Both the position numbers and the translations under genes were made by a program. From assembly GCA_033398695.1 (NCBI GenBank), contig CM065815.1:99724501-99788500 (forward strand): a DNA stretch of 64,000 nt, read 5' to 3'. Below are positions 10,229 to 21,634 of the stretch, one piece after another (positions within the stretch are counted from its first letter, which is position 1; each line of letters opens with the position of its first letter). The notes under the pieces were generated by a model. It ran no database searches, was not told where the DNA came from, and saw only the letters and a list, made by a program, of their open reading frames with translations. Origin of the DNA: Orobanche coerulescens. Taxonomy: Eukaryota > Streptophyta > Magnoliopsida > Lamiales > Orobanchaceae.

Positions 10229-12225
10229 TGTTAGGAGTATGCCCTCGAATGCCACTCAGAGGACGTTGAGTGAGGGCATTGTACTTGTTATTATGTAAAT
10301 CATCAATATAAGGCAATGGATGTTTCTTTATTTACTGGCATTCCTAACTCGTAAATATACATGTAGAAACTAGTCCGTGTATTTGAGAGCAAAACGTTCC
10401 ACTCCTTATTGGATAAGGGGGTCGGCACTGGAAAGGTTTATAGCTCAAATACTTAATCGTTCGCAAGTCGATGAAACTTGACTGGGCGTTAAGTTTATGT
10501 GAAGACTTGTATGACGTGTTCTTTGACAAGGAGAGTGCCTGTCGAACACTAATGGTTAGTGGGAGCACACGTTATAAGTATGCTAATTGGATTAGTATAC
10601 TCGAACCGACTCACCCTCGATTCGTCACACGGATTTCACTCCGGGACAGTCAATGATGGAATCGAAAGGTTGTGATAGGTACTCGTGAACCTTCGACTTG
10701 AGGTTTAGTAGGGATGTGCTTGTGACGTCAAGATTTTCATTAGAGTAGTTCGACCCTATAAACCGGAAGGCGGGGGTCAACCTCGACGTGCATCTTGACG
10801 GGCAAGTAGCAGGTCCTACTGAATACCAAGATAGAATTCTTTCTCCTGTTAGTGAGCGGGTTATATGTCCTATGCGGTTATTGGCAGATAATATCATAAG
10901 TCTTTGGCCAAAGCATTGGAGCTGGCTGTATTAGATACATGAGAGCTCGATGATCTCGATTTGCATTAACGCATGCATAGCATCAAGTACATATGGGGTT
11001 TGACTGACCGTGACCCTATAACTTGATCGGGACATTTGAAAGAAGGGTTTATACGTTTACTGGTATTCACGACAGAATGGTTCTTGAATGATCCCAATCA
11101 TTCGTTCTCAGTTGGGGTACAGTGTAGGCCGCCAGGCTGGCTAGGTGGTGCTACTACTCTTTGGTTCCTCCCATTGTTGACTGAGACGGACCTACCGAGT
11201 CGCGCAATAGGATTGACGACGGAATGAATAAAGCTAATTCTCTCATTATGAATATTAGATATTGGATATCAAATTTTGGAACATTGGATATTTAAATCGA
11301 TTTATTGGATAAATTGATTTACGGCCAAATGAATTAAATATATTACTCGGTAATTAATTTAATTCATGAATATAATTATTTCTTGGAGAAATTAATTATG
11401 TTATTATGTATTTGATATGATTAATTAATTGGATTAATTAATCAATATAAATACATCGGAACAGAATCGGAGTTTATCTGTTTGGACTCACGGGAGTCCG
11501 AAACGGACCGAACTCGCCCGGCTCCTTCTAGATGGCTGCCCCACTTTCCTTCCCTTTTCCTTGGTCATAGTCTCCACATGTTGGTGGAAGACTTATCTTT
11601 TGTCAAGGGGACAAAATATCACCTTAGGTGATTTTGTCAAAAGGTGATTGATATGAGGGGATTTGATGGATAATATATAGAGAAGACCACACCTCCTTGC
11701 CTACCACTTGTGCTCACGTTTTTTGTAAGTAGAAGGAGAGAGGAAAAGTTTTTTCCAAGGCTTCATACTATTCATCATCATCTTCACAACATTCATAAGT
11801 TTTTCTTGGAGAAAAATATTTGTGAGATAGAGAGATACTAGATTAAACACTTAGAGTGTTGTAATCTTGAGTTGCATAGCTTCATCACTTGATTCTAGCC
11901 GTAACCTTAGAGGTTAATCAAGTGTTGTTATTCCGGTTGTTTTTCCGGCGCGTGGCAAGTAGAGACGCGGTGTTTTCGGCGTTGGATCATTCAAGGGCTT
12001 GGAGCGGATTGAACTCGTAGAGATCAAACTAAAGCTTGGGGAATAGCTCAAGAGAAGGTTACCATTTAATCAACGGACTTCGAGGGTTAGTTTCTTACGA
12101 CTCTTGCTTTTCGTTTGTATATTCGTATATACGTAGCTCGATCGAACCTCGTAGGGATTCGGATCGAATTAATTTTCATTTTACCGCTTCCGCTGGGCCT
12201 TCGTTTTAGGCACCGAATCCCAACA
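10229..12225 (+). repeat. Element K 3' LTR (~2.0 kb)
   Basis: It starts TGTTAGGAGTATGCCC and ends CCGAATCCCAACA, 1997 bp, matching in order and length the LTRs of element L (48684-50609 and 55760-57759). It has an AT-rich middle (11,240-11,460) and a TATA-like ATAATATATAG near 11,670. Short open frames inside it are not genes. Confidence 0.88.
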
Positions 12226-12998
12226 ACCACACCTCCAGCCGCAGAAGAGAAGGAAAGGAATGAGAAAAATGGTGAAAAACCCGACTGCAGGGCCTTAAAT
12301 ATGCTGCCTGCCGGCAGGGTTACGTACGTAACCGGCCAAGGGCTTACGTACGTAACCGGCCATGGCCAAGTCACTGCCCCAAATTTGCCAGCCCGTTACG
12401 TATTACCGGTCAGGGCCTTACGTACGTAACCAGCCTTATGTACGTAACTATCGAGCACTACCGGCCGTAACTCGGCGATCTGGCTGCCCAGGCCCAGACC
12501 ATGACTCGGCGGCTCAAGCGGCCAACGACCCCGAAACCCGAACCTGAATACGAATCGAAGATACATATGAAGTACTCGCAAATACGAATTCGAGCACTAA
12601 GAAAACACACGATTCCGACCACCCGAAGGCTCAAAATTCGACAACGGAAAGTAATTACCCCAAACTTTGGGAAATTACGAAAATGGCCCAAAATGCCCGA
12701 AAATCACGATACGTGATCGAATAACCAAAAAGAAGTTCACAACACGTCTAACAAAGTTAAACGGACTTACGGGAAACTCGAAATAACAATTTTGAACGAG
12801 ATTCGCAAGAATCGAACTCAAGTGCGGAAAAGTCGCCAAATAGCATGGAACTCAACAAAACGACACCGAAACGAACTCGGATGACAAAAAGTGCAGAATT
12901 AATCATTCTTGGAATGACGAAACGGTCATGATAGAGTCGTCAAAATGGACATTCGCCAAAAAAAGAAATTACCGGAAATTGAAATTACGGGTATTACA
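12226..12998 (-). repeat. LTR Q: U3 half of a gypsy LTR
   Basis: The right end reads GGGTATTACA, the reverse complement of an LTR start TGTAATACCC. The segment 12,660-12,990 closely matches 32,340-32,680 and 46,680-46,970, the U3 starts of element A's LTRs. In place of A's TAGCGTGCGCTA palindromes it has TTACGTACGTAA copies, upstream (on the minus strand) of a TATA-like TATTTAAG at 12294-12301. The left side is cut at element K. Confidence 0.7.
12318..12448 (-). promoter_or_regulatory. TTACGTACGTAA palindrome array in LTR Q
   Basis: Perfect 12-bp palindromes TTACGTACGTAA occur at 12320-12331, 12344-12355 and 12418-12429, with variants near 12395 and 12437-12448, the first two followed by CCGGCC. 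TACGTA is the A-box core known to be bound by plant bZIP proteins; binding here is inferred. Confidence 0.55.
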
Positions 12999-13980
12999 TA
13001 TGAACTTACCAACAAATTTCTAGTCGAATAGATACCAAAACATGTTAAGATGACGGATTAATCGTTCTAGACCTTCGTATTAGGACAATTGATGAAAACT
13101 CGGTGGTTGTTAGTCATAATTAACGTAGGAATGTTGTATTAGAACATTATTGTTCAACGGAATGATAACTTATAAAGAAATGTTGACGAACCTAAGAATT
13201 TAGTAGCGCGCGTTGTGGTTAAAACAAGAGAATTTTGATCTCAACAACATAACAACCAGGTTAGGATCCTAACAAAGGGGGGGACCGTCGTTAATCATCA
13301 TTGTTACCATAAGGTATTAATCGACAAACATTTAATAGGTCGGGCTTCCGAGTGTGATTGTTCGAGTCGTTGCCTTGTCAAGAAGTAACTCTCGTCGGAA
13401 TTGAGGCAAGTGAATCTTGCTCAGACTTTACGTCGTGTAATTTCAAAACATTGTATGTGTTACTATTTGTGAAATGGTGCTTATTCGATTATCTTGTCCG
13501 GAGTATTCCTGAGTAAATACTACTGTGACCCTTGGCCGCGGCCCTGGGAGTTTTATTGTAGAACCTTGTTGCGGGATAAAACCTGAATGGTACCCACGTC
13601 CGTAGTATTCCCGTGTAGATACTTTCGTGACCCTTGGTTGCGACCTTGGGAGTTTACGTGCTGATAAAAGAAATAACATTGAATATTCGATTATAACTTT
13701 GTGCAGGATATTCCCGTAGGTTACGGTCAGGCGTGAGCTGCGTTAGAAAGAAGGCCTGTTAATTTCTTAAACTAAATTTGAACATTCCACGTTGTGTAAT
13801 AACCGTATGCACGAACACTATTTTTTTTTTGTACTTTGTGTTGTACGAATACATTCTTAAAAACTTCCGCATAGTACCCGTTTATTAAATTGTTTTAGAA
13901 ATAAATTCGAAAAACTTGCCTTGTGGGCCCCTCATGGGATCCACGACACTGTGGCATCCCGGTTATTTGGGGGTGTTACA
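12999..13980 (+). repeat. LTR fragment J: 3' part of a gypsy LTR
   Basis: The stretch ends ...GGTTATTTGGGGGTGTTACA, the typical 3' end of the gypsy LTRs here. It contains an imperfect ~110-bp duplication (copies near 13500-13555 and 13597-13655 sharing 'tgacccttgg..gcg.cc.tgggagttt'). No coding frame and no LTR start could be found, so it is a truncated fragment; its family relation to A/B is not clear. Confidence 0.4.
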
Positions 13981-13983
13981 TCC

Positions 13984-15028
13984 TGTTGTGTCGAGAATTA
14001 TACGCCTCGACCGGCGATCACCTCAGTGACGAGGCGACCTAGCCATAGCCGAGCTACCAAGACAAATCGGCCGGCCAACGGCCCCAGGACAAGTCCCGGT
14101 GCCGAGCGATCGACATCTGAAGGCGATCGTCTCTCGGTACTTGGCGATCGACTCCTAGCGACCGACCAAGTGGCGACCTCCTCATGACACGCGAAGCCAT
14201 CGATCGTCCGGTTGGCAAGAGCCGGTGTGCGAAGCCATCGATCGCCCAGTCGGAAAGGACCGATGCGCGAAGCCGATGATCATCTAGTCGGCAAAGGCCG
14301 AAGATCGGAACAAGACCCACAGGCAGATTCGGAAAAGGCGCTGATGCACATGGTCCGTTGACCACAGCCTGTCAGCATCCTTCCACCAACCGACAGGCCC
14401 GCCGAAAGGTGTCAGTGGGACCGCCCGTGACAGCAACTCAGGACGCGTGCCGGCTCCTCATTGGACCGCACAGCTGGCTGCCAGCAGCAGCCGCAAGCTT
14501 TATGCAGACAGCCCATGTGACTTAAACACAATTGCCCCATTATTATATTGGGCGAAAGGCGATCGCCCGCCAGAAAACAGGACATCCCAGCTCCTATAAA
14601 TAGAAGGCTGCCTGCACTTGGATAACTCTCGGATTCTCGGCCAACACTCTGAAGTCTCGGAACTCTCTCCTTGATTCAGCACACAACTTGGCTTTCTCAC
14701 TCTTAGCAACAGCTATCTCTCGGTTCTTTCTTCTCTCTCAGCCTCTCTCACAGAGAAGACGATCGACAGAGAGCAAGAACACCAAAGCTTTGCTCAAGAG
14801 CTAGATAAATAGGATCTTTTACACTCATTGTATTTAGATTCTTACATTAATACTTGTATCCATCAATATTCGTATTAATAACATCTCGCGAGAGCATTCA
14901 ATCCCGGGCCTAACAAACTCGGCAAATCTTGTGTTATTCACACCCCCTCGGAAGTGCTCCCGCAACCTTGTTTGTTGTCCGTCCATTCTAGCAATATCTA
15001 TCTTCGGATAATATTTCGGGCAACAACA
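13984..15028 (+). repeat. Element D 5' LTR
   Basis: 1045 bp, from TGTTGTGTCGAGAATT to GGGCAACAACA. U3 is rich in GCGATCG-type motifs (for example GGCGATCGCC near 14550) and in near-repeats of 'agccatcgatcg..cggtc/gtcggcaag'. A TATA box TATAAATAG lies at 14595-14603. Confidence 0.9.
14595..14603 (+). promoter_or_regulatory. Element D LTR TATA box
   Basis: TATAAATAG, about 30 bp downstream of GGCGATCGCCC; repeated at 17879-17887 in the 3' LTR. Confidence 0.7.
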
Positions 15029-15030
15029 AT

Positions 15031-15042
15031 TGGCGCTAGAAG
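15031..15042 (+). other. Element D primer-binding site
   Basis: TGGCGCTAGAAG starts 2 nt after the LTR end. TGGCGC starts are usual for Tat/Athila-type primer sites; the 3' part differs from the best known tRNA match. Element E has the identical site. Confidence 0.75.
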
Positions 15043-15157
15043 AAGGGCACATCTAACCCTCATTATTTATTCCTACCGTCTCGAAGAACACTCACTGTTC
15101 TCCGGGGCATATACCAGAAGAAACACTCACTGTTCTTCAGAGAAAGCTTTCAGAGTC

Positions 15158-16387
15158 ATGACTTCTGCCTCCTCGTCGAAGAAAGCCGCTGGTCGATCCG
15201 CCAAACGCCTCATTCCGTCTCACTCCGAGCCACAGCCGATGGCGGAGGGTAGCCGCCGTGGTCCGAGACGCTCGATCCCGCCCCTGAGGGACGGCCCAAG
15301 CCTCCCGCTCGATTAGTTCCAAACCGCGGAACAGATCGAAAAGGCCTTGGCCATCCTACAGGAGCGACGAAGTTCTCTCGACGCGCCTCCCGCTATAACC
15401 CCCTCAGCCATCCGCCGCAGGAACAAACGGAAGTTCAAGGCGTTACTGACCGAGCGATCGCCAGGAGGCTCCCATTCGGAAGAAGAGGCGATCGCCAGCC
15501 GGGGCACCTCCGTTTTCGATCGTCTAGGCAGCGACCCGTCATGGCGACTGGGGCAGTCCGGCCCCAGCCATGAGACGACGGAGCTCGAGTCCGTCACCAG
15601 GTGTTCGGCGTATCCGACTCCCAGAAGGCCGACCAGCCATCTGGCTCCCCCTTGCCAAAGAGCCGAGGTCGGCAATAGCAGAGTCAGGAGATTGGTACAC
15701 GATCGCCTCGGCTCCCGCCCCGAAAGTAGACCCACGAGCGACCAAGCTACAGCGATGGCCACGAAGCAACGCCAGCTCGACGACATGAAGGCTCTCCTGG
15801 AATCTGGGGCAGGCGCCAAGAGCAAGATCACCAGGCCGAGCGAGCCACTCGCGGTCCACATCGAGCTCGCCCCCGTGTAGCATAAGATCGCTCCTCCGCA
15901 AACACCTCTGTACGAGGGGAGATCAGATCCCGAAACTCACCTGAGCAAGTTCCACATCTACATGACCGGGTGTGGGGCATCAGACGCGACCAGGTGCCGA
16001 ATGTTCCCTCTGACACTGGACGACCTTGCCCACAGGTGGTACACCTTATTGCCGCCTCGATCCATCGGTTCCTTTAATCAACTGGCGAACGACTTCACAA
16101 CATACTTCGCCACCAGGGTCGCTCGGCCAGAAGGTCCCCATCGCATGATGTAGATTAGGCAAGGGGAAAAAGAGTCCGACTCGGACTACATCGATCGGGC
16201 ACACGAGATCATCCTCAACGGCGAGCCCATAAGCGATGAGATCGCCCTCTACGCGGTCCTAGGGGGATTCTATGGTCTTTCGCCTATGTTCAGGCATCTT
16301 ACGAAGGACCATCCCCCGACCTACGCGATCTTCCGCGCTAAAGCCGCAGACTTTCTGGCCAGGCAAAGGTTTCTTCTTAGCCTATGA
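15158..16387 (+). pseudogene. Element D gag, one frame broken only by point stops
   Basis: The likely start is the ATG at 15158 (MTSASSSKKAAGRSAKRLIP), aligned with MTSATTSKRATLRYAENLIP in element E. The same frame continues without frameshift through the capsid region (TPLYEGRSDPETHLSKFHIY, MTGCGASDATRCRMFPLTL, RPEGPHRMM) to ADFLARQRF. It is interrupted by TAG at 15314-15316, TAG at 15878-15880, TAG at 16151-16153 and TGA at 16385-16387. The first two replace Gln codons still present in E, and the last stands where E has Arg. The absence of indels suggests decay by point change only. The zinc-knuckle part is missing. Confidence 0.85.
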
Positions 16388-17254
16388 GCAGCGCGATCGG
16401 AGCCCGAACGGCGATCTCCAGTCTTCCAGCCCGATCGCCGGTATCATGCAACATCACCAAAACCGGAGGACTCGTTCGCCATCTACAGTTCACCATCTAA
16501 CATGATGGACTAAGGCATGAGATCGCCTCCACCGCACAACGTACACCGTCGAAGGTCGGCATCTACATGACGATCCGAGGTGGAAGAGTGCAGCCATGGT
16601 CCTGGTAGTCGATGGAACCGGCTGCTTCGGCCATGCAAGGTCCCTTTGGGCCAAGATCGCCCGCCCTTCGTTTAAATACGAGGCCGGCGTAGTCTGAGGG
16701 CCCTCCAAAACTAATCAGTGGACACGTTCGCCCGCCCTCAAAGGTTCATCATCTAACATGGTGAACCCGGACAATGCGACGTGCCACTACCCCCGTCTCA
16801 ACGTACACCGTCGAGGGTCGCCATACTCATGGCGGGCTGAGGTGGAAGCAGAGCTATCAAGCCGCGGAAGTGGAGTTGATTAATCCGACGACGCCCCGCG
16901 CAAGGACTCCTCTAGACCAAGACCGCACGCCCTTCGTTTAAATAAGAGGCGAGGCGCAGCCTAATAGAGGACCCTCACAATAAAATGAGTCACGGGACAG
17001 ACAATGTCGTTCGCGCATAAGACACGGTCATGGAGTCGGTCCATCGAACTCCACGACTGTGCACGGTTCCTCAGCGACGAAACAATCAAGTTTCTACGAG
17101 GGATCGGCCAATATTGTTTTTTGCAGGTACAAGACCGCATATCGACCAGATCGCCCAAATCCGGAAACCAAAGTCAGCTCAACGGATCGCCCGTCCTCGT
17201 CCTACATGATCGCCAGCAAGAACCACCTCGCCCCATGTCTTCAACATCAGAGCA
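16388..17254 (+). repeat. Element D non-coding spacer with degenerate repeats
   Basis: No coding frame is credible here. Two diverged copies of a ~250-bp unit can be seen, each with 'catctaacatg', 'cgtacaccgtcga', 'cccgcccttcgtttaaata' and 'gaggcc/gaggcg' blocks (around 16490-16730 and 16745-16980). On the other strand the same blocks occur in element E at 22,980-23,540, so this is E's spacer between pol and antisense gene, kept after pol was lost. Confidence 0.6.
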
Positions 17255-17268
17255 AGCTGGGGGGCAAT
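17255..17268 (+). other. Element D polypurine tract
   Basis: AGCTGGGGGGCAAT directly before the 3' LTR start at 17269; identical on the minus strand in element E. Confidence 0.8.
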
Positions 17269-18312
17269 TGTTGTGTCAAGAATTATACGCCTCGACCGGC
17301 GATCGCCTCAGTGACCAGACGACCTAGCCATAGCCGAGCAGTCAAGACAGATCGGTCGCTCGACGGCCCCAGGACAAGTCCCGGTGCCAGCGATCGACAT
17401 CTGAAGGCGATCGTCTCTCGGTACTTGGCGATCGACTCCTGGCGACCGACCAAGTGGCGACCTCCTCATGCCATGCGAAGCCATCGATCGTCCGGTCGGC
17501 AAGGGCCGATGTGCGAAGCCATCGATCGCCCAGTCGGCAAGGGCCGATGCGCGAAGCCGATGATCATCCAGTCGGTAAAGGCCGAAGCTCGGAACAAGAC
17601 CCACATGCAGATCCGGAAAAGGCGCTGATGCACATGGTCCGTTGACCACATCCTGTCAGCATCCTTCCACCAACCGACAGGCCCGCCGAAAGGTGTCAGT
17701 GGGACTGCCCGTAAAAGCAACTCAGGACGCGTGCTGGCTCCTCATTAGACCGCACAGCTGGCTGCCAGCAGCAGCCGCAAGCTTTATGCAGACAGCCCAT
17801 GTGACTTAAACACGATCGCCCCATTATTATATTGGACGAAAGGCGATCGCCCGCCAGAAAACAGGACATCCCAGCTCCTATAAATAGAAGGCTGCCTGCA
17901 CTTGGATAACTCTCGAATTCTCGGCCAACACTCTAAAGTCTCGGAACTCTCTCCCTGATTCAGCACACAACTTGACTTTCTCACCCTTGGCAACAGCTAT
18001 CTCTCGGTTCTTTCTTCTCGCTCAGCCTCTCTCACACAGAAGACAATCGGCAGAGAGCAAGAACACCAAAGCTTTGCTCAAGAGCTAGATAAATAGGATC
18101 TTTTACACTCATTGTATTTAGATTCTTACATTAATACTTGTATCCATGAATATTCGTATTAATAACATCTCGCGAGAGCATTCAAGCCCGGACCTAACAA
18201 ACCCGGAAAATCTTGTGTTATTCACACCCCCTCGGAAGTGCTCCCGTAACCTTGTTTGTTGTCCGTCCATTCCAGCAATATCTATCTTCGGATAATATTT
18301 CGGGCAACAACA
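17269..18312 (+). repeat. Element D 3' LTR
   Basis: 1044 bp, the same start and end as the 5' LTR, TATA box at 17879-17886, followed by the CATCC target duplication. Confidence 0.9.
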
Positions 18313-18386
18313 CATCCATGAACCACATCCCTATTCAAAAGCATTCATCCAATAAATACTATATAAATGGAAAGCGTAGAGATACA
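18313..18386 (-). mobile_element. Copia element I, leader fragment left of element E
   Basis: The 70 bp matches the reverse complement of element L's leader near 51,290-51,362 ('aaccacatccc..attcaaaagcattcatcc', 'actatataaatg', 'agcgtagagatac'). Its continuation is at 47,520 after element E, which shows E inserted here. Confidence 0.8.
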
Positions 18387-19350
18387 TGTTGTTACCCGAA
18401 ATATTATCCGGAGATAGTATTGCTGGAATGATCGAGTAACAAACAAATGCGAGAACACTTCCGTGAGAAAATAAATAACACAAGATTTGCCGGGGTTGTT
18501 AGTCCCGGGCATGAATGCTCTCGCGAGATTTTATTAATAAATATACTGTTGAGTACAAATATTAATGTTAGAATCTATTACAATGAGTGTAAAGACTACT
18601 AGTTATCTAAGCTGTAGAGCGTGTAGATTGCCGGAAGAACCAGATAGGGAGATCTGTGAGTTCTTGCTTTTGATGTTTTGTGAGTGTATATGAATCACTA
18701 TGAATGTGTAAGTAATTGCCAGATGAGTTCTTATTCTCTCTGTATTCACGATGATGTGATTCTGTGTTTATAAAGATAATAGCCTTGATCCCTGGACACT
18801 GTTGTAAGCCTCCTATTTATAGGAGACAAGGCTGTTGGGGCCTCTCCGGCGATCGCGGGCGATCACCGTTTTCTATATTATAATAAAGTGGCCGATAGTC
18901 CCGTCACGTGGGGCTGTTCCCTTAAAGTCTGAAGTTGCTGCTGGCAGCCATCCGTGCGAGCCAATGGGAAGCCTGCACGCGTCCTGAGTCGTTGTCCGGG
19001 GAGGACCCACTTTGTATCTTTCGGCGTCCCTGTCGGTAGGTGAAGTAGGTGACAGGCTGGGGTCAAAGGTCCTATCTGTCGGTGCCTTTTGTGGATCTGC
19101 ACGTGGGTCACCGTCCAAGATTCGGTCTTCGACGACTTTGACAGATGTTGGATTTATACGTGGCACGAGACGACCGTCTCTGGTTGGACATCAAAGACAA
19201 TCGCCAGATACCAAAAGACGATCGCCGGATACCAAAAGACGATCGCCGTGGGTGCCGACCTCTGGGTGTTTGCCTAGAGTATGTCTTCTATGGTTGGCTC
19301 TCAGATCATTATGCTGATCGCCACCGAGGCGTATTAATCGCCGCACAACA
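18387..19350 (-). repeat. Element E 3' LTR
   Basis: 964 bp; the plus strand reads TGTTGTTACCCGAAAT to CGCCGCACAACA. The reverse-strand TATA box TATAAATA is at 18814-18821, with GCGATCG-type palindromes upstream of it (18,850-18,870 and three near 19,200-19,250). Confidence 0.9.
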
Positions 19351-19364
19351 ATTGCCCCCCAGCT
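19351..19364 (-). other. Element E polypurine tract
   Basis: Minus strand AGCTGGGGGGCAAT adjoining the 3' LTR; the same tract as in element D. Confidence 0.8.
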
Positions 19365-19689
19365 CGGATCGATGTTGAAAACACGGGGTGAGGTGGCACT
19401 GTTGGCGATCGCCATTGTTTAGACGATCAGATGATCTAATTTCAAATTTGGACGATCTCCTTTAGCGCTGGGAGCAGCGGGAAATGAAGGCGGGCTCGCG
19501 AAACGTTGCGAGGACACGCGTCGCGTTACTATTGAGGGAGTCCAACGGTTTGTCAGACTTTGTCGCCTGGCGTGCCCTCGAAAAGACGCGTACGCGGGAT
19601 TCAAGGGTTGCATTTAATATGTCCCCCCCGGCGGTTGAACTCCAACCCTCGGGATTTCGCTTATTTGCAAAGAGACCCCTGCTCTTGTC

Positions 19690-19697
19690 TATAAAAG
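19690..19697 (+). promoter_or_regulatory. TATA box of element E antisense gene
   Basis: TATAAAAG, 154 bp upstream of the ATG of the antisense gene. Element G has TATAAATA at 59907-59914, 155 bp upstream of the homologous ATG, so the position is conserved. Confidence 0.6.
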
Positions 19698-20781
19698 GGG
19701 CTATGGCTTCTTCATTTCTATTCTTCACGCTTCCTCGTTTTCTAGCCGAGATTCTGCAAAAATTTTTCGATGACCCTTGTGCCGACCATCCTTCCTTTTA
19801 GGTAAGAACATAAATCTTCTTTCTTCTCTTTACTTTTTTATAACATGTCTGGAAGATCTAAGACCTTCGAGACCGGAAGCACCTTTGCTGCCGCGGCTTC
19901 GCCGGACCGGGAGGAAATTCCCGTGGGACTCCATATGGAAACGGCCGTTGAGGCTATTCGTGCGGGGATTGCACCTGCAGAACTTGAGGAGCTCTTCAAC
20001 GAGGCCGAAGTGGCGAGATCTGCGGCGACGACGGAGCGAGGGAGTTCGCCGGTGGATGAAGATGAACTGGTGCGGTTGTCCTGGGAAAAAGATAGCGTAT
20101 TCGGCCCCGCCTATATGGCTTTTGCTTAGCTTATGGAGGGGATTGCCGAGCCCTGTCCAGAATTTGATTTCGAAGCCTACTCCGCCGCTCATCCCTACGA
20201 ACATGTGAGGCGAACGGCATTCCGGGCTGCCGACCCGTCTCAGTGGACTATTGGTCAGATCAGGAGTTCGGAGACCTGGAAAGACTTGAGCCGCTGGAGG
20301 GCGAGGTATCATATCCCTTCTGACGTTTCGCTGCACGTGCCCTCCGATAATGAACGTGCCGACCAGCCTCCCGAGGGTATGGTCTCCATTAATGAAATGA
20401 CCCTGGCGGCCGGACTTTGGTTTCCCTTGCCGTTCGCCGTCTCGTATCTGCTGGTTGCCTGGAATCTGGCGCCGCTGCAACTGACGCCGAACGCCTGGCT
20501 ACAGATCATCTGTATTCTGACACTTTTCGGCGGTCACAGGCTGTTTCGTTTGCCTTCTGCGCTGGAGATGAATTATCTTTTCAAACTGGCGGCGCAGAAA
20601 GGGTCGATCGGCGGGAATCATATTCAAGGTCGAATGGGAAGAGTGGTCCTCGGTGTGCCGAACAAGACCCGGGGCGACCTGGAAAAATGGTGTTGGGTCG
20701 GGGGAGCATGGCGATCGGCGTCGAGTGATAGGCCGGAGGATGAGTTAGAGATCCCCACAAATTTTCGGGAGAGGAATCCGA

Positions 20782-20850
20782 GTAAGGGTTTTAACTCTCC
20801 CTTTGATCGGATACGTCTTGGACTGATCTAATTTTGTTTTCATTTTGCAG
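20782..20850 (+). other. Predicted intron 1 of antisense gene
   Basis: Donor GTAAGG, acceptor TTTTCATTTTGCAG, 69 nt. Joining the flanks keeps frame from the conserved domain into LLIPAIGDLPFDFLIVWERI, while reading through hits TAA/TGA-containing AT-rich sequence. Confidence 0.55.
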
Positions 20851-21551
20851 GACTCCTTATTCCAGCGATCGGAGATCTCCCTTTTGATTTCTTGATCGTC
20901 TGGGAGCGAATTCGCGCCTTGCCGAACTCCTACATAGACGTTCGCTCACTCGGTCACGAACTTTCATCGATTGGGGGCTCGATTGTTTCGCTTCCCACAT
21001 CATCTGAAAGTTCCAGGTATGACTTTTTATTTACTCTTTCCTGTGTGACGATCGTATTCAATAGGTCGCAATGTCTAAGTAGAAGTCTAACTTGTTCGAA
21101 TTTGTCCTTTGATAGAGATTCATTTTCCCCGTTTCGGCGAGCCACCACAAGAGATCGCCATGTCTAACCCTGGTCTCATCGGTCGTCTTCACTTGGGAAA
21201 GAAGATGGGTCGTGTTCCTGCGACGACGTCTCGCCCCGTTCCTGTGGTGAGGCCCGCTGTGGTGCCGGTCGCCGAGCCGGAAATTCAGGAGGAGGAACAA
21301 CTCCAGCGCACCCGCAAGAGGCGGAGGCCGGAGGAGTCCCTGCCGATTAATGAGGCGGACGTGTCTATTTTGGAGCCACCGGTTGCCGCGGCTCCTATCT
21401 CCGCGGTTCCGATGGTGGAGGGATCTGGTTCGAGGCCCTCGGCGTCTGGCTCCAGGTCATCGGCTGGCTCCTTGAAAAAGGTGGCGATCGCCGAAGCTGA
21501 AACTTCTCGGGGCAAGCCCTATTTTGGCCGTGACCCCAAATTGGTCAACAG

Positions 21552-21634
21552 GTGAGACCGGATTGATCTTTCCGAGTTAGGCAATTTGAGTAAGGTATAT
21601 TCTAACTCATTTGTCTCTTTTGTTTGTGTTGCAG
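21552..21634 (+). other. Predicted intron of antisense gene before the coiled-coil exon
   Basis: Donor CAG|GTGAGA, acceptor TTTGTGTTGCAG, 83 nt. Splicing keeps frame from DPKLVNR into VRLADPDISPMVLDL. Confidence 0.6.

Larger units (their letters stand above)
9490..12225 (+). mobile_element. Element K: 3' end of a Ty1/copia retrotransposon
   Basis: It contains the end of pol (RNase H), a polypurine tract and a complete 3' LTR. Everything upstream of the RT C-terminus is missing, so the 5' side is truncated against the CACTA remnant. Its LTR is of the same family as those of elements I and L, with closely similar start and end blocks, but with independent changes. Confidence 0.85.
13984..18312 (+). 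mobile_element. Element D: gag-only non-autonomous Tat-lineage retrotransposon
   Basis: A structurally complete 4.33-kb element: two ~1045-bp LTRs (TGTTGTGTC...CAACAACA), primer site, gag, a non-coding spacer, a polypurine tract, and the 5-bp target duplication CATCC at 13979-13983 and 18313-18317. The gag is homologous to gag of element E. Protease, RT, RNase H, integrase and the antisense gene are all absent, so movement would have needed proteins in trans. The paired LTRs look alike with scattered substitutions. Confidence 0.9.

Noticed and set aside
13984..19450. Many GCGATCGC motifs, like the HIP1 palindrome of cyanobacteria, suggesting contamination
   Set aside because: They lie within LTRs that have plant-type TATA boxes, target duplications and nested plant retrotransposons; no bacterial gene is present.
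20133..20831. Antisense gene of E as a captured host gene or DNA transposase
   Set aside because: The domain is the known Transposase_28-type protein of plant gypsy elements, and a homologue occupies the same place in element G. No DDE transposase motif is seen.
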